The notes: generated from the sequence alone by a model not told the origin. 64,000 bases of DNA from Leisingera sp. ANG1 (GCF_000203975.2 NZ_AFCF02000007.1:124001-188000); one strand, 5' to 3'; positions 49,994-62,162 are shown, counted from the stretch's first letter. Translations and numbers: made by a program.

Positions 49994-51259
49994 ATGCTTA
50001 TCATGCCCATTCTCATCTCTGGCGGTGGAATTGCCGGCCTGACCCTCGGGCTGACGCTGCATCAGATCGGAGTGCCCTTCCGCATCTTCGAGGCCGCGCA
50101 GGAGCTGAAGCCGATGGGGGTTGGCATCAACCTGCAGCCCAACGCGGTGCGGGAGCTGTTCGAACTGGGGCTGGAAGCAGAGCTGGACGCCATCGGTGTG
50201 CGCACCCGGCAACTGGGGTTTTACAGCAAGCTGGGCAAGACGATCTGGGAAGAGCCCCGCGGCACCGGTGCGGGCTATGCCTGGCCGCAGTATTCGGTGC
50301 ACCGGGGAGCGCTGCAGATGATGCTCTACCGCGCCCTGGCAGAGCGTGCCGGTGCGGACTGCATTGAGACCGGCGCACGGGCGGCAGGGTTTGAAAACAC
50401 AAACGAAGGCGCAGCGCTGCTACTGGCGGACGGGCGGCGGTTGGAAGGGTCCCTGGTTGTGGCAGCGGACGGCATCCACTCCGCCCTGCGTGCGCAGATG
50501 GCGCCGGATGAGGGCGCGCCGATCTGGAACGGCCGCATCCTGTGGCGGGCCACCACCCAAGCGCCCGCTTTCAAGGGCGGCGCAGCAATGGCAATGATCG
50601 GCCACGATCATCTGCGGCTGGTGGCCTATCCGATCTCAGCGCCGGATATTGATGGCCGCGTCACCATGAACTGGATTGCGGAAAAGAGCTTTGATCCCTC
50701 CGCCCCTTGGCGCCGGGAGGACTGGAACCGGCCTGCGGACATTCAGGAGTTTCTGCCGGATTTCGAGGATTGGCAGTTCGATTGGATCGACGTGCCGGCC
50801 CTGATCCGCGGGGCGGAAGTGGTCTATGAATACCCGATGGTGGACCGCGACCCGCTGGCGCGCTGGACCCAAGGCAACACCACCCTGATGGGCGACGCCG
50901 CGCACCCAACCTACCCGGTGGGATCGAACGGCGCCAGCCAGGCCATCGTCGACGCGCGGGTGATCGGCGCGAAACTGCTGGAGCACGGGGTTACTGCCGC
51001 GGCGCTCAAGGCCTATGAGGCAGAGGTGCGCCCAGTGACGGCAGCGGTGAGCCTCGCCAACCGCGCGGGCGGCGGGCCGGACGGGGTGCTGCAGCGGGTC
51101 GAAGATCTCTGCGGTGGCGACTTTGCTGACATCGGCGAGGTCATCCCCAAGGCTGAGCTGGCCGCCCACGCCGCCAAGTACAAGTCCATTGCGGGCTTCT
51201 CCATCAAAGAGCTGAATGCCCGCTCTGCTACCATCCCGGCAGGCGCCCACGTCAGCTAG
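49994..51259 (+). CDS. FAD-binding monooxygenase
   Basis: A 421-residue flavoprotein hydroxylase of the PheA/TetX-like family. It has the FAD GxGxxG region ISGGGIAGLTLGL, the middle DG motif (VVAADGIHSALR) and the GD motif NTTLMGDAAHPTYPVGSNGASQAI. It would hydroxylate an aromatic or related substrate with NAD(P)H and oxygen. Two starts are possible, ATG 49994 and ATG 50003 (MPILISGGG); the second puts the FAD motif nearer the usual place. The product range is not readable. Confidence 0.88.
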   Translation: MLIMPILISGGGIAGLTLGLTLHQIGVPFRIFEAAQELKPMGVGINLQPNAVRELFELGLEAELDAIGVRTRQLGFYSKLGKTIWEEPRGTGAGYAWPQYSVHRGALQMMLYRALAERAGADCIETGARAAGFENTNEGAALLLADGRRLEGSLVVAADGIHSALRAQMAPDEGAPIWNGRILWRATTQAPAFKGGAAMAMIGHDHLRLVAYPISAPDIDGRVTMNWIAEKSFDPSAPWRREDWNRPADIQEFLPDFEDWQFDWIDVPALIRGAEVVYEYPMVDRDPLARWTQGNTTLMGDAAHPTYPVGSNGASQAIVDARVIGAKLLEHGVTAAALKAYEAEVRPVTAAVSLANRAGGGPDGVLQRVEDLCGGDFADIGEVIPKAELAAHAAKYKSIAGFSIKELNARSATIPAGAHVS

Positions 51260-51295
51260 ACCGCACACACAATCCGCTTCTCAGCAAAACGAGAA

Positions 51296-51375
51296 CGCCG
51301 CGCAAACCGCGGCGCCTCGCCCAACTGTGAGGCGCATTCTGCAAACGCGGCGGAGCAGGCGGGAGCCCCCTCCCT
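51296..51375 (+). repeat. Intergenic modular repeat, copy D
   Basis: Hairpin CGCCGCG-CAAAC-CGCGGCG (51296-51314), core GCCCAAC (51319-51325), a weak second hairpin and AGGCGGGAG. It sits between the convergent monooxygenase and glpK genes. Confidence 0.6.
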
Positions 51376-51385
51376 GCCCCTGTGG

Positions 51386-52876
51386 TTACACGCCAATCAC
51401 CGCCTGCACTGCGCGCTGCCAGCGGGCATAGGCCGCCTGCCGAGCCGCGGGCTGCATCAGCGGCACGAACTGGCGGTCGAGCTTCCAAGTGTCGGAAAAG
51501 CCGGTCTGATCCGGGTAGATCCCGGCCCGCATACCGGCCAGCCAGGCAGCGCCCAGCGCGGTGGTTTCCTGCATCACCGGGCGGTCGACGGCGGCGCCCA
51601 GGATGTCCGACAGGCTTTGCATGGTCCAGTCGCTGGCGCTCATGCCGCCATCGACGCGCAGGGTCACGGTGTGGTGGCTGTCGTCCTCCCAGTCGGCGCG
51701 CATCGCCTCATAGAGGTCGCGGGTCTGATAGGCGACACTTTGCAGCGCGGCGCGGGCAAACTCCGCCGGGCCGGAATTGCGGGTGAGGCCGAACATGCCG
51801 CCGCGGCATTCCGGCTCCCAATAGGGCGCGCCGAGGCCGGTGAAGGCGGGCACCAGGATCACGTCCTGGCCCGGATCGGCCCGCAGGGCCAGTTCACCCG
51901 ATTCCGACGCCTGTTCGATGATCCCCAGCCCGTCGCGCAGCCATTGCACCGCGGCGCCGGCGATGAAGATCGAGCCTTCCAGCGCATAGGTCGGTTTGCC
52001 GTCGAGCTGATAGGCAATGGTCGTCAGCATCCGGTTCTTGGACACAACCGGTTCATCCCCGGTGTTCAAGAGCGCAAAGCAGCCCGTCCCGTAAGTGGAT
52101 TTCATCATCCCTGGCTGGAAACAGGCCTGGCCTATGGTGGCCGCCTGCTGGTCGCCGGCCACGCCCAGAATCGGGACCGGACCGCCCAGGATTTCCGGAT
52201 CGGTGGTGCCGAAATCAGCGGCGCTGTCCTTCACCTCCGGCAGCATCTGCTGCGGCACATCCAGAAGATCGCTGATGGTGCGGCTCCAGCGGCCCTTGCG
52301 GATGTCATACATCAGCGTGCGCGCCGCGTTGGTGGCGTCAGTGACGTGCGACGCGCCGCCGGTCAGGCGCCAGATCAGGAAGCTGTCCACCGTGCCGAAC
52401 AGCAGATCGCCTGCCGCGGCACGGTCGCGGGCGCCCGGAACAGTGTCGAGGATCCATTTCACCTTGGTGCCGGAGAAATAGGGATCAAGCAGCAGCCCGG
52501 TGCGGTCCGCTACCATTTCCGCGTGGCCTGCCTCGCGCAGCTGTTCGCAGATGGCGGCGGTGCGGCGGTCCTGCCAGACGATGGCGTTGTGGATCGCCTT
52601 GCCGCTGGCCTTGTCCCAGACCACGGTGGTTTCGCGCTGGTTGGTGATGCCGATGCCCGCGATATCCGCGGCAGAGACCTCCAGATCCGCCATCACCTTG
52701 CGGCAGACCGCGACGGTGGTTTCCCAGATCTCCTCCGGGTCATGCTCCACCCAGCCCGCCTGCGGGTAATGCTGGGTAAACTCCTGCTGCGCGGTGCCCG
52801 CGACCTGCATGCCTGCATCAAACAGGATTGCCCGGGTCGACGTGGTGCCCTGATCAATTGCCAGAATATAGGTCAT
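51386..52876 (-). CDS. glpK: Glycerol kinase
   Basis: A 496-residue FGGY kinase phosphorylating glycerol with ATP. The conserved opening [33 protein letters not shown] and the FGGY signature [16 protein letters not shown] are visible. No glpF or glpD adjoins it. It is separated from panC by about 67 bp with no clear terminator; glpK and panBC read in the same direction but are probably independent. Confidence 0.96.
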   Translation of the reverse strand: MTYILAIDQGTTSTRAILFDAGMQVAGTAQQEFTQHYPQAGWVEHDPEEIWETTVAVCRKVMADLEVSAADIAGIGITNQRETTVVWDKASGKAIHNAIVWQDRRTAAICEQLREAGHAEMVADRTGLLLDPYFSGTKVKWILDTVPGARDRAAAGDLLFGTVDSFLIWRLTGGASHVTDATNAARTLMYDIRKGRWSRTISDLLDVPQQMLPEVKDSAADFGTTDPEILGGPVPILGVAGDQQAATIGQACFQPGMMKSTYGTGCFALLNTGDEPVVSKNRMLTTIAYQLDGKPTYALEGSIFIAGAAVQWLRDGLGIIEQASESGELALRADPGQDVILVPAFTGLGAPYWEPECRGGMFGLTRNSGPAEFARAALQSVAYQTRDLYEAMRADWEDDSHHTVTLRVDGGMSASDWTMQSLSDILGAAVDRPVMQETTALGAAWLAGMRAGIYPDQTGFSDTWKLDRQFVPLMQPAARQAAYARWQRAVQAVIGV

Positions 52877-52943
52877 CGGCTGCCCTCCAGTCTCCTCTGA
52901 CCGGGGACAATAAACGCAAAGGTGCTACCGCTACCAGCCCCTA

Positions 52944-53816
52944 CTAAGAATTTAGTTTCAATACTGCGATATTGTCGATCAGGCGGATGCCATCCATCCA
53001 GGCCGCGGCCAGCAGGCGTGCCGGACGGGTTGGAGTGTCCAGCGCCTCCAGTGTTTCAGCGCAGCGCAGGTCGAAGTATTCCACGTCGCCGAACCCCGCC
53101 TCAGCCAGCGCCTGACGCGCGGCGGCCTCCAGCGGCGCCCAGGGTTCGCCCTCGGACGCCTTGGCGGCAGCTTCGCGCATCGCGGCGTTAAGGGCCGCAG
53201 CTTTCGCCAAAGCCTCCTCCGAAAGCCGTAGGTTGCGAGAGGACATGGCGAGGCCCGACGGCTCTCGCACGGTTTCGCAGCCAATGACCTCAATCGGGAT
53301 GTCCAGATCGCGCGCCATGCGGGTCACCACCATCAGCTGCTGGTAATCCTTCTGGCCGAAAAACGCCTTGTCCGCGCTGGTCTGCAGGAACAGCTTGGCG
53401 ACCACCGTTGCAACGCCATCGAAATGGCCGGGCCGGAAGGGGCCTTCCATCACCGCGGTGATGCTGCCGCCGACGGAGACATTGGTGGCATAGCCGTCCG
53501 GGTAGATCTGGTCCGGGTCCGGGACATAGATCAGGTCAACGCCGTAGGGCGCGAGCTTTTCCGCGTCCTCGTTCTCGGTACGCGGGTAGTTCGCCAGATC
53601 TTCCGGATTGTTGAACTGCTTGGGGTTCACGAAGATGGTCACGATCACGCGGTCGCAAGCCTGTTTGGCGGCCTCCACCAGCGACAGATGGCCGGCGTGC
53701 AGCGCGCCCATAGTCGGCACCAGACCGATGGTTTCACCGTTGCGGCGCCAGTCTGCCGTCTGGGCGCGCAAGTCAGACAGACGTCGCAGGATCGGAGCAG
53801 TCATGCCGGCACTCAT
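52944..53816 (-). CDS. panC: Pantothenate synthetase
   Basis: A 290-residue enzyme condensing pantoate and beta-alanine. It has the nucleotidyl-transferase HIGH-type motif [11 protein letters not shown] (about 37-47), the KMSKS-like SSRN region in [12 protein letters not shown] and the [10 protein letters not shown] segment. Its ATG overlaps the TGA of panB (ATGA). A C-terminal block [19 protein letters not shown] is typical. Confidence 0.96.
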   Translation of the reverse strand: MSAGMTAPILRRLSDLRAQTADWRRNGETIGLVPTMGALHAGHLSLVEAAKQACDRVIVTIFVNPKQFNNPEDLANYPRTENEDAEKLAPYGVDLIYVPDPDQIYPDGYATNVSVGGSITAVMEGPFRPGHFDGVATVVAKLFLQTSADKAFFGQKDYQQLMVVTRMARDLDIPIEVIGCETVREPSGLAMSSRNLRLSEEALAKAAALNAAMREAAAKASEGEPWAPLEAAARQALAEAGFGDVEYFDLRCAETLEALDTPTRPARLLAAAWMDGIRLIDNIAVLKLNS

Positions 53817-54643
53817 CCTTTGGAAGGCGCTTGATCAGCGAACACATGCTCCGCTGCGGGGAAGCTGCGTGCCCGCACTTCGGCGGCGTATTCGGCAATC
53901 CCGGCCTCAGCCAGCGGGCCAAGATCGGCGTAGCGTTTGACGAATTTCGGCTTGAACGCGGTGAAGAAGCCCAGCATGTCATCAACCACCAGGATCTGCC
54001 CGTCACAGCCGGCGCTGGCGCCGATGCCAATGGTGGGAATTGCAACCTCTGCGGTAATCTTGTCGGCCAGTTTCTGTGGCACCTTCTCCAGCACCACGGA
54101 AAACGCCCCGGCCTCAGCCACCGCGCGGGCATCGGCCAGCACGGCATCAGCCTGCGCATCGCGCCCCTGCACCTTGTAGCCGCCCAGGGTGTTGATCGAC
54201 TGCGGCGTGAGGCCAATATGCGCCATCACCGGGATGCCGCGCTTGACCAGGAAGCGGATGGTTTCGGCCATCTCGACGCCGCCTTCCAGCTTGACCGCGG
54301 CACAGCCGGTTTCAGCCATCAGCCGGGCGGCGTTGCGGAACGCCTGCTGCGGGCCTTCCTCGTAAGACCCGAACGGCATGTCGATGACCAGCATCGCCTG
54401 GTTCAGACCGCGCGCGACCGCCTGGCCGTGCAGGATCATCATCTCCATTGTGACGCCCAGGGTGGAGGTCAGCCCGTGCAGCACCATGCCGACACTGTCG
54501 CCGACCAGCACGAAGTCGCAGTGCTTGTCCATCAGCCGGGCCATCGGCGTGGTATAGGCCGTCAGGCTCACCAAAGGAGTGCCGCCCTTGCGGGCACGGA
54601 TGTCTTCGGCGTTGGGCGCCTGTTTCTTGGCTGTCGCGCTCAT
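53813..54643 (-). CDS. panB: Ketopantoate hydroxymethyltransferase
   Basis: A 276-residue TIM-barrel enzyme that transfers a hydroxymethyl group to 2-oxoisovalerate, the first step of pantothenate synthesis. The motifs [26 protein letters not shown] (metal-binding Asp), [11 protein letters not shown] and HIGLTPQS are visible. The start ATG 54643 (MSATAKKQ) follows GGACAG; an upstream ATG would add 11 residues. It is in an operon with panC. Confidence 0.95.
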   Translation of the reverse strand: MSATAKKQAPNAEDIRARKGGTPLVSLTAYTTPMARLMDKHCDFVLVGDSVGMVLHGLTSTLGVTMEMMILHGQAVARGLNQAMLVIDMPFGSYEEGPQQAFRNAARLMAETGCAAVKLEGGVEMAETIRFLVKRGIPVMAHIGLTPQSINTLGGYKVQGRDAQADAVLADARAVAEAGAFSVVLEKVPQKLADKITAEVAIPTIGIGASAGCDGQILVVDDMLGFFTAFKPKFVKRYADLGPLAEAGIAEYAAEVRARSFPAAEHVFADQAPSKG

Positions 54644-54810
54644 GGCTGTCCTGTCCGCGGTTCTTAGAGTGGACACGGATTACCAATTAACGCCGCGTGC
54701 TTCCAGTGCGCGAAATGCCGCCCGGCCTTGATTACGCACGGGAAACAGGGAAACTCGTTTCCAATAGGCGCCGTTTTCAGGCCCGCAGATTGCACACAGG
54801 GAGATTTCAG

Positions 54811-56289
54811 ATGGGTTTCAGATCCTTTGTTTTTGCCGCCAGTTCCGCGCTGGCACTGCTGGCGGGCGGCGCCTGGGCCAAAGACAGCGTCACCATCGGC
54901 CTGCAGCTGGAGCCGCCGCACCTGGACCCGACCAGTGCCGCCGCGCAGGCCATAGACTCGGTGGTTTACAGCAATATCTTCGAGGGTCTGACTCGTTTTA
55001 TGGGTGATGGGTCGGTGGTGCCGGCGCTGGCGGAAAACTGGGAAATTTCCGAGGACGGCACCGTCTATACGTTCAAGCTCCGTGAGGGCGTGACTTTTCA
55101 CGACGGCAGCACGCTGGATGCGGAAGACGTGAAATTCTCGCTCGACCGCGCCCGCGCTGAGGACAGCACCAACGCGCAGAAGGCGCTGTTCGAGGGGATC
55201 GCTTCGGTGGAGGCACTGGACCCGCAGACCGTGCAGGTCACGCTGGAGGCACCGAACGGCAGCCTCTTGTTCAACCTGGCCTGGGGCGATGCGGTGATCG
55301 TCGCACCGGAAAGCATCGAAGACATCAAAACCAATCCCATCGGTACCGGCGCCTATACCTTCCAAGAATGGGTGCAAGGCGACCGCATTACGCTGGCGCG
55401 CAACCCGGATTACTGGGGCGAACAGCCTGCGCTGGCCTCGGCCACCTTCAAGTTCATCTCCGACCCCACCGCTGCCTTTGCCGCGATGATGGCCGAGGAT
55501 ATCGACGCCTTTGACAACTTCCCGGCGCCGGAGAACCTGCCGCAGTTCGACGCAGACCCGCGGTTCCAGGTGCTGGTCGGCTCGACCGAGGGCGAAACGA
55601 TCTTGTCCACCAACAACAAGCAGCCGCCGTTTGATGACATCCGGGTGCGGCAGGCCCTGGCCCATGCCATCGACCGGCAGGCGATCATCGACGGCGCCAT
55701 GTTCGGCTACGGCACCCCGATCGGCACCCATTTCGCGCCGCACCACCCGGCCTACAAGGATCTGACCGGCATGTCCTCATACGACCCGGAACAGGCCAAG
55801 GTGCTGCTGGCGGAGGCGGGTTTCCCGGATGGGTTCGAGACCACCCTGCACTTGCCGCCGACCTCCTACTCCCGCCGCGGCGGTGAGATCGTTGCCGCGC
55901 AGCTGGCCGCCGTGGGCATCAAGGCCGAGATCATCAACGTCGAATGGGCTCAATGGCTGGAAAGCGTGTTCCGCGGCAAGAGCTTTGGCCTCACGATCAT
56001 CAGTCATACCGAGCCAATGGACATCGGCATCTATGCCCGGCCAGACTATTACTTCCAGTATGACAGCAAGCCGTTTCAGGAGCTGATGGCAAAGCTGAAT
56101 ACCACCACCGACCCGGAAACGCGCGCCGCGATCCTGCAAGAGGCGCAGGAGGTGATCGCAGCGGATTATGTGAACGGCTACCTGTTCCAGCTGGCCAAGC
56201 TGGGGGTGGCCAAGGCAGGGCTGCAAGGGCTGTGGGAAAACGCGCCCACTGCCGCGATTGACCTGAGTGCGCTAAGCTGGGCGGAGTAA
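54811..56289 (+). CDS. Peptide/amine-type ABC solute-binding protein (SBP_bac_5)
   Basis: A 492-residue exported binding protein with signal peptide (about 1-23, AWA) and the family-5 core (LEPPHLDPTSAAAQAIDSVVYSNIFEGL; PALAENWEISEDGTVYTFKLREGVTFHDG). It probably delivers peptides, or a related cationic or amphipathic solute, to the OppBC-type permeases at 58799-60558. The cluster is split: its own permeases lie 2.5 kb downstream, after an ion channel and a divergent deacetylase gene. GGGAG precedes ATG 54811. Confidence 0.9.
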   Translation: MGFRSFVFAASSALALLAGGAWAKDSVTIGLQLEPPHLDPTSAAAQAIDSVVYSNIFEGLTRFMGDGSVVPALAENWEISEDGTVYTFKLREGVTFHDGSTLDAEDVKFSLDRARAEDSTNAQKALFEGIASVEALDPQTVQVTLEAPNGSLLFNLAWGDAVIVAPESIEDIKTNPIGTGAYTFQEWVQGDRITLARNPDYWGEQPALASATFKFISDPTAAFAAMMAEDIDAFDNFPAPENLPQFDADPRFQVLVGSTEGETILSTNNKQPPFDDIRVRQALAHAIDRQAIIDGAMFGYGTPIGTHFAPHHPAYKDLTGMSSYDPEQAKVLLAEAGFPDGFETTLHLPPTSYSRRGGEIVAAQLAAVGIKAEIINVEWAQWLESVFRGKSFGLTIISHTEPMDIGIYARPDYYFQYDSKPFQELMAKLNTTTDPETRAAILQEAQEVIAADYVNGYLFQLAKLGVAKAGLQGLWENAPTAAIDLSALSWAE

Positions 56290-56297
56290 CAGTACTG

Positions 56298-56328
56298 CCG
56301 CGAAGCACCCGCTGGCCGGGCTTCGCGG
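56298..56328 (+). terminator. Hairpin between the binding-protein and ion-channel genes
   Basis: CCGCGAAGC (56298-56306) pairs perfectly with GCTTCGCGG (56320-56328), followed by TTTCCCTT. It ends 27 bp before the channel start, so it may attenuate rather than fully separate the two. Confidence 0.55.
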
Positions 56329-56355
56329 TTTCCCTTGTAAACTGGCAGCTTGAGT

Positions 56356-57438
56356 ATGTTTGTTTCCGGTATCTTCCAGCCTCTCATCCGCCTTCTGGCT
56401 CTGGCTGCGGTGTGTTTTTCCTGCCTTGCCTGGCCAGCCTGGGCACAGCAGGAGCTTTCGGGCAGGCTGGAAGGTTTGACCGGACAACCCGAAGCCCCGC
56501 TGGAAGTGGGCATCGGCATCAAGATCGACCAGATCGTCAACGTCGATCAGAAGTCTGAAAACTATGGGGCGGTTGCGGTCATCCGGGCCGAATGGACAGA
56601 CCCGGCGCTGGCATTCGATGCCGGCGCGTTCGGGCGGAACTACCGCATATTCCAGCCCGATGCGCTGGCGGACTACGCCAAGTCTGCCGGTGCAGTCATC
56701 CCGGTTTTCGTGATCCAGAACCAGCAATCCAACCGCTGGATCCACCAATCCGCAGCCGGTGTCCGCTCAGACGGCCATGTGGTCTATGTTGAAAAATCCT
56801 CGCTGACGCTGCAGGCCCCGTATTTCGATTTCAGAAAATACCCGTTCGACACCCAGCGGTTTCAATTCGAAGTCGCCTCAGTTCTGCCTGCGGAATTCGT
56901 AAGCTACTACCCCCTGAACGACCACTCTGGGCTGGGCGATCTGCTGGGCGAGGAGGAATGGATCCTTGGGAATGCGCGCCTGATCAAGTCCAACGCCGAA
57001 GGGATCTCCGGCAATGACAGCGACCAGATCACGCTGGTGTTCGAAGGCAGCAGGCACATCACCTACTACCTGATCCGGGTGTTCCTTCCCATGCTGGTGC
57101 TGATCGCCGTCAGCTGGTCGGTCTTTTTCCTCGACGAGTACCGCAAGCGGATCGAAATCTCAGGTGCGAACCTGCTGGTCTTTGTCGCCTTCAACTGGGC
57201 GATTTCAGCGGACCTGCCTAAGCTGGGATACCTGACCTTTCTTGATTTCATCCTGCAGTGGATGTTCCTTGCCACCGGTGCGGTCATCGTCTTCAACGTG
57301 GTGCTGCGCCGGCTTAAACTGGCCGGGCGCGAGACCCTGGCCCGGAAGCTCGACAACTACGCGCTGAAGTGGATCTACCCCATCGGCTATGCGGCCATCG
57401 TCGGCTTTGCGGTGCTGAAGTTTCTGGTCACGTCTTAA
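56356..57438 (+). CDS. Prokaryotic pentameric ligand-gated ion channel (Cys-loop family)
   Basis: A 360-residue protein with signal peptide (about 1-31), a beta-rich extracellular domain (about 33-235) and four helices: TM1 about 237-260, TM2 about 266-290, TM3 about 294-318 and TM4 about 338-358. The Pro-loop segment DFRKYPFDTQ (158-167) matches DFRRYPFDSQ of the GLIC channel, and AFN (278-280) with LPK (288-290) in TM2 also matches GLIC. As in all prokaryotic members, the Cys pair is missing. I chose ATG 56356; TTG 56350 would add two residues. It lies after a binding-protein gene on the same strand. A ligand is not deducible; homologues such as ELIC respond to primary amines. Confidence 0.85.
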   Translation: MFVSGIFQPLIRLLALAAVCFSCLAWPAWAQQELSGRLEGLTGQPEAPLEVGIGIKIDQIVNVDQKSENYGAVAVIRAEWTDPALAFDAGAFGRNYRIFQPDALADYAKSAGAVIPVFVIQNQQSNRWIHQSAAGVRSDGHVVYVEKSSLTLQAPYFDFRKYPFDTQRFQFEVASVLPAEFVSYYPLNDHSGLGDLLGEEEWILGNARLIKSNAEGISGNDSDQITLVFEGSRHITYYLIRVFLPMLVLIAVSWSVFFLDEYRKRIEISGANLLVFVAFNWAISADLPKLGYLTFLDFILQWMFLATGAVIVFNVVLRRLKLAGRETLARKLDNYALKWIYPIGYAAIVGFAVLKFLVTS

Positions 57439-57477
57439 CAAGACGCAGTCTGCGCCTGGCATTCTGCCAATGCTGCG

Positions 57478-58599
57478 CTAGCCCCTGAAATGCCTGTCAC
57501 GCAGATAGGCCACCCGCTCCCGGATTTCCTGCCGGACCTCTCCACCGCGCGGCTGGTCGCGCAACGTCGTGAACCAATGCTCCGGCGGGTTGCGGCCCAG
57601 CCGGTTGCCGTTGAACTCCAGCCCGCGCAGCACCGCTTCGCCCGCTGCAGGCAATCGCTCCGGCACCTCATACCCGTTCAGCGTGGCCCAGACCCCGGTC
57701 CAGAGCCGCCCGACCGACCACGGGTTATAGCCACCGCCGCCCAGCACCAGATAGCGCGGCGCCATCCCCATCAGCGCCCGCACCACCGTCCAATGGGCGT
57801 TGTTCGACAGATCCAGATGCGGCAGCGGGTCTTCAGTGACGGCATCCGCCCCGCATTGCAGCACGATGGCATCCGGGCCAAACGCCTCTACCGCGGGCAG
57901 GATCAATTCATCGCGGATATGGGCCATTTCATCATCGTTGAAGCCGCGCGGCACCGGCAGGTTCAGCACTGATCCGCCCGCGTCATCGCTCAGCCTGCCG
58001 GTCTTGGGCCAGAGGTTTTCCTCGTGCACCGAGATCATCAGCACGTCAGGATCGCCGGCAAAGCCGTGCTCCACCCCGTCGGCGTGATGGGCGTCGATGT
58101 CCACATAGGCGATCCGTTGCGCGCCGTGATGGCGAAGGGACAGCATCGCCAGCACCGGATCGTTCAAGTAGCAAAACCCGTTGGCTCGGTCCGGCATTCC
58201 ATGGTGCGTACCGCCTGCCGGATTGTAGACGATGCCGCCCTCCGCCAGCAGCTCACCTGCCAGGATCGACCCGCCCGCGGCGGTGGCCGGGCGGCGGAAG
58301 ATTTCCGGAAATACAGGATTGGAAATGGTGCCCAGATGATGCCGTGCGCGCACCTCTGCACTCACTTCCTGCGCAGCCTCCGCCGCCTGCAGCGCGGCGA
58401 CATATTCGGGCGTGTGCCAGATGGTCAGCGCCGCGGGTTTGGCGCGGGGGGAATTCACATAGACCTCATCCGGCAGCCAGCCCAGCGCACGGGACAGGTC
58501 CATCACGGTGGAAACCCGCGGCACCCGCAAGGGATGGGTGCGGCCATAGGAAGAGCCGCGGTAGATTTCGGATCCGATGAAAAAGGGGCGGGACAGCAT
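57478..58599 (-). CDS. AcuC/HDAC-like deacetylase
   Basis: A 373-residue class I-type histone-deacetylase fold enzyme. It has GTHHG (catalytic His pair), FCYLND, the zinc ligands in DIDAHHADGVE (Asp and His) and a likely third ligand Asp in DAVTEDP, with the active-site Tyr in LGGGGYN. Substrates of bacterial members include acetoin-related, acetylpolyamine and acetyl-lysine targets. I chose ATG 58599 (MLSRPFFIGSEIYRG) as the family N-terminus; the open frame extends 67 codons further. It is convergent with the channel and divergent from the permease genes. Confidence 0.9.
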   Translation of the reverse strand: MLSRPFFIGSEIYRGSSYGRTHPLRVPRVSTVMDLSRALGWLPDEVYVNSPRAKPAALTIWHTPEYVAALQAAEAAQEVSAEVRARHHLGTISNPVFPEIFRRPATAAGGSILAGELLAEGGIVYNPAGGTHHGMPDRANGFCYLNDPVLAMLSLRHHGAQRIAYVDIDAHHADGVEHGFAGDPDVLMISVHEENLWPKTGRLSDDAGGSVLNLPVPRGFNDDEMAHIRDELILPAVEAFGPDAIVLQCGADAVTEDPLPHLDLSNNAHWTVVRALMGMAPRYLVLGGGGYNPWSVGRLWTGVWATLNGYEVPERLPAAGEAVLRGLEFNGNRLGRNPPEHWFTTLRDQPRGGEVRQEIRERVAYLRDRHFRG

Positions 58600-58798
58600 G
58601 GCATAGTCATAGCCTGCACGGCGCTCGAGGCGAAAGCCCCTGCGCCCCGCCGCGGGCCCGGGATACCGTGCGATAGCCGCACAAATTTCCGGCTCCAAGC
58701 GTTCAACCAGCTGAGAACGGGCGCTTATTTGCGTGCAACGCTGCCCGCCCCTCTCTCCCCTCTGGACCGCGACACCCGGCCCTCCTAACGTGGCAGCC
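58600..58798. promoter_or_regulatory. Divergent intergenic region between deacetylase and permease genes
   Basis: 199 bp that must carry both promoters. I found no convincing -35/-10 pair or operator palindrome by eye. Confidence 0.4.
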
Positions 58799-59746
58799 AT
58801 GCTGCGTTATGCCTTGAAACGCCTGGTGTCGCTGATCGTCAGCCTGGCCGTTGCCTCGCTGGTGATTTTCCTCGTGGTGGAGGTGGCACCGGGTGATCCC
58901 GCCTCCTTCATGCTGGGGGTCAATGCGCAGCCGGATACCATCGCCGCGCTGCGCACGGATTTGGGGCTGGATCAAGGCAAGGCCGCCCGCTACCTGAACT
59001 GGATCACCGGAATGCTGGCCGGTGATTTCGGCACCTCCTACACCTACCGCACGCCCGTTGCAGGGATGATTGCCGACCGGATGTGGGTGTCGCTGCCGCT
59101 GGCGCTTTATGCGCTGACGCTGTCGACGCTGATCGCCTTCCCTGCCGGCATCTATGCCGCCGCCCGCCGCGGCAAGCCGGGCGATATGGCGGTGATGGGA
59201 GCAACCCAGCTGGGCGTCGCGGTGCCAAACTTCTGGTTTGCGATGATGCTGGTCCTGATCTTTGCCATCAACCTGCGCTGGTTCGGCGCCGGCGGGTTTC
59301 CGGGCTGGGAAGCGGGGCTTAGAGCGGGCCTCCATGCGCTCACCCTGCCCGCCATCGCGCTGGCCCTGCCGCAGGCGGCGATCCTGACCCGGGTGATGCG
59401 CTCTGCCCTCCTGGACATCCTGGGCGAGGATTTCATGCGCACCGCCCGCGCCAAGGGCCTCAGCCGCCGTCAGGCGCTGTGGCGGCACGGGGTACGCAAC
59501 GCCCTGATCCCGGTGCTGACCATCATCGGGCTGCAGTTTTCGTTCCTGCTGGCGGGCGCCATCATCATCGAGCAGGTATTCTACCTGCCCGGCCTCGGGC
59601 GGCTGGTGTTCCAGGCGATTTCGTCACGTGACCTGATCGTGGTGGAGTCAGTGGTGATGCTCTTGGTCTTTGCTGTCATCACGGTGAATTTCCTGGTCGA
59701 TCTCGCCTATGCGCTGGTTGACCCCCGCCTCAGGAGCCGGACATGA
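58799..59746 (+). CDS. Peptide/nickel-type ABC transporter permease (DppB-like)
   Basis: A 315-residue membrane permease. The N-terminal segment MLRYALKRLVSLIVSLAVASLVIFL and the EAA-type loop DFMRTARAKGLSRRQALWRHGVRNAL define the BPD_transp_1 OppB class. About six helices are visible. The start ATG 58799 has no strong ribosome site. It overlaps the next permease by four bases. Confidence 0.92.
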   Translation: MLRYALKRLVSLIVSLAVASLVIFLVVEVAPGDPASFMLGVNAQPDTIAALRTDLGLDQGKAARYLNWITGMLAGDFGTSYTYRTPVAGMIADRMWVSLPLALYALTLSTLIAFPAGIYAAARRGKPGDMAVMGATQLGVAVPNFWFAMMLVLIFAINLRWFGAGGFPGWEAGLRAGLHALTLPAIALALPQAAILTRVMRSALLDILGEDFMRTARAKGLSRRQALWRHGVRNALIPVLTIIGLQFSFLLAGAIIIEQVFYLPGLGRLVFQAISSRDLIVVESVVMLLVFAVITVNFLVDLAYALVDPRLRSRT

Positions 59747-60554
59747 CCCGCAACCTGATCCTTGGCGCCGTGATGTCATCGCTGGTGCTGCTGCTAGCGG
59801 CACTGTCTTTCATCTGGACGCCGTTTGACCACGCGGCGATGAACATCCCGGGCAAGCTGCAGACACCGAATGCGCAGCACTGGCTGGGCACTGATCATTT
59901 CGGCCGCGACCTGATGTCGATGATCATGGTGGGCGCCCGCACCTCCATCGCCGTCGCCTTGGTGGCGGTTGGCATTGGCATGGGCGCGGGCGTGCCGCTG
60001 GGGCTGGCAGCAGCCGCGCGCAAGGGATCGTGGCTGGATGAATTGATCATGCGCGGCAATGATCTGGTCTTCGCCTTCCCGTCGCTGGTGATCGCCATCC
60101 TGATCACCGCCGTTCTGGGCGCGGGCGCAGTCAACGCCATCATCGCCATTGGCATCTTCAACATCCCCGTCTTTGCCCGCATCACCCGCGGCGCGGCGCT
60201 GTCCCTGTGGGAGCGCGAGTTCATCCTGGCCGCGCGGGTCGCAGGCAAGGGCTCGGCGCGCATATCAGCTGAGCATATCCTGCCAAACGTCATGAACCTG
60301 CTGATCGTGCAGGGCACCATCCAGTTTTCGCTCGGCATTCTGGCGGAGGCGGGCCTCAGCTATGTCGGCCTTGGCGCGCAGCCGCCCACGCCCAGCTGGG
60401 GGCGGATGCTGGCCGATGCGCAGACCATGGTCAGCTTTGCCCCGCATCTGGCCCTGGTGCCCGGCATGGCCATCATCCTGACCGTGCTGGGGCTGAACCT
60501 GCTGGGCGACGGCCTGCGCGACTATCTGGATCCGAAATTGAGGGTGGCGCGCGC

Positions 60555-60558
<4 letters not shown>
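59743..60558 (+). CDS. Peptide/nickel-type ABC transporter permease (DppC-like)
   Basis: A 271-residue partner permease with the OppC_N-like start, GTDHFGRDLMSMIMVGARTS and EFILAARVAGKGSARISAEHILPN as the ATPase-contacting loop. It overlaps the upstream permease and the downstream ATPase by four bases each, so the three are translated as a unit. Confidence 0.92.
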
Positions 60559-62154
<1,596 letters not shown>

Positions 62155-62162
<8 letters not shown>

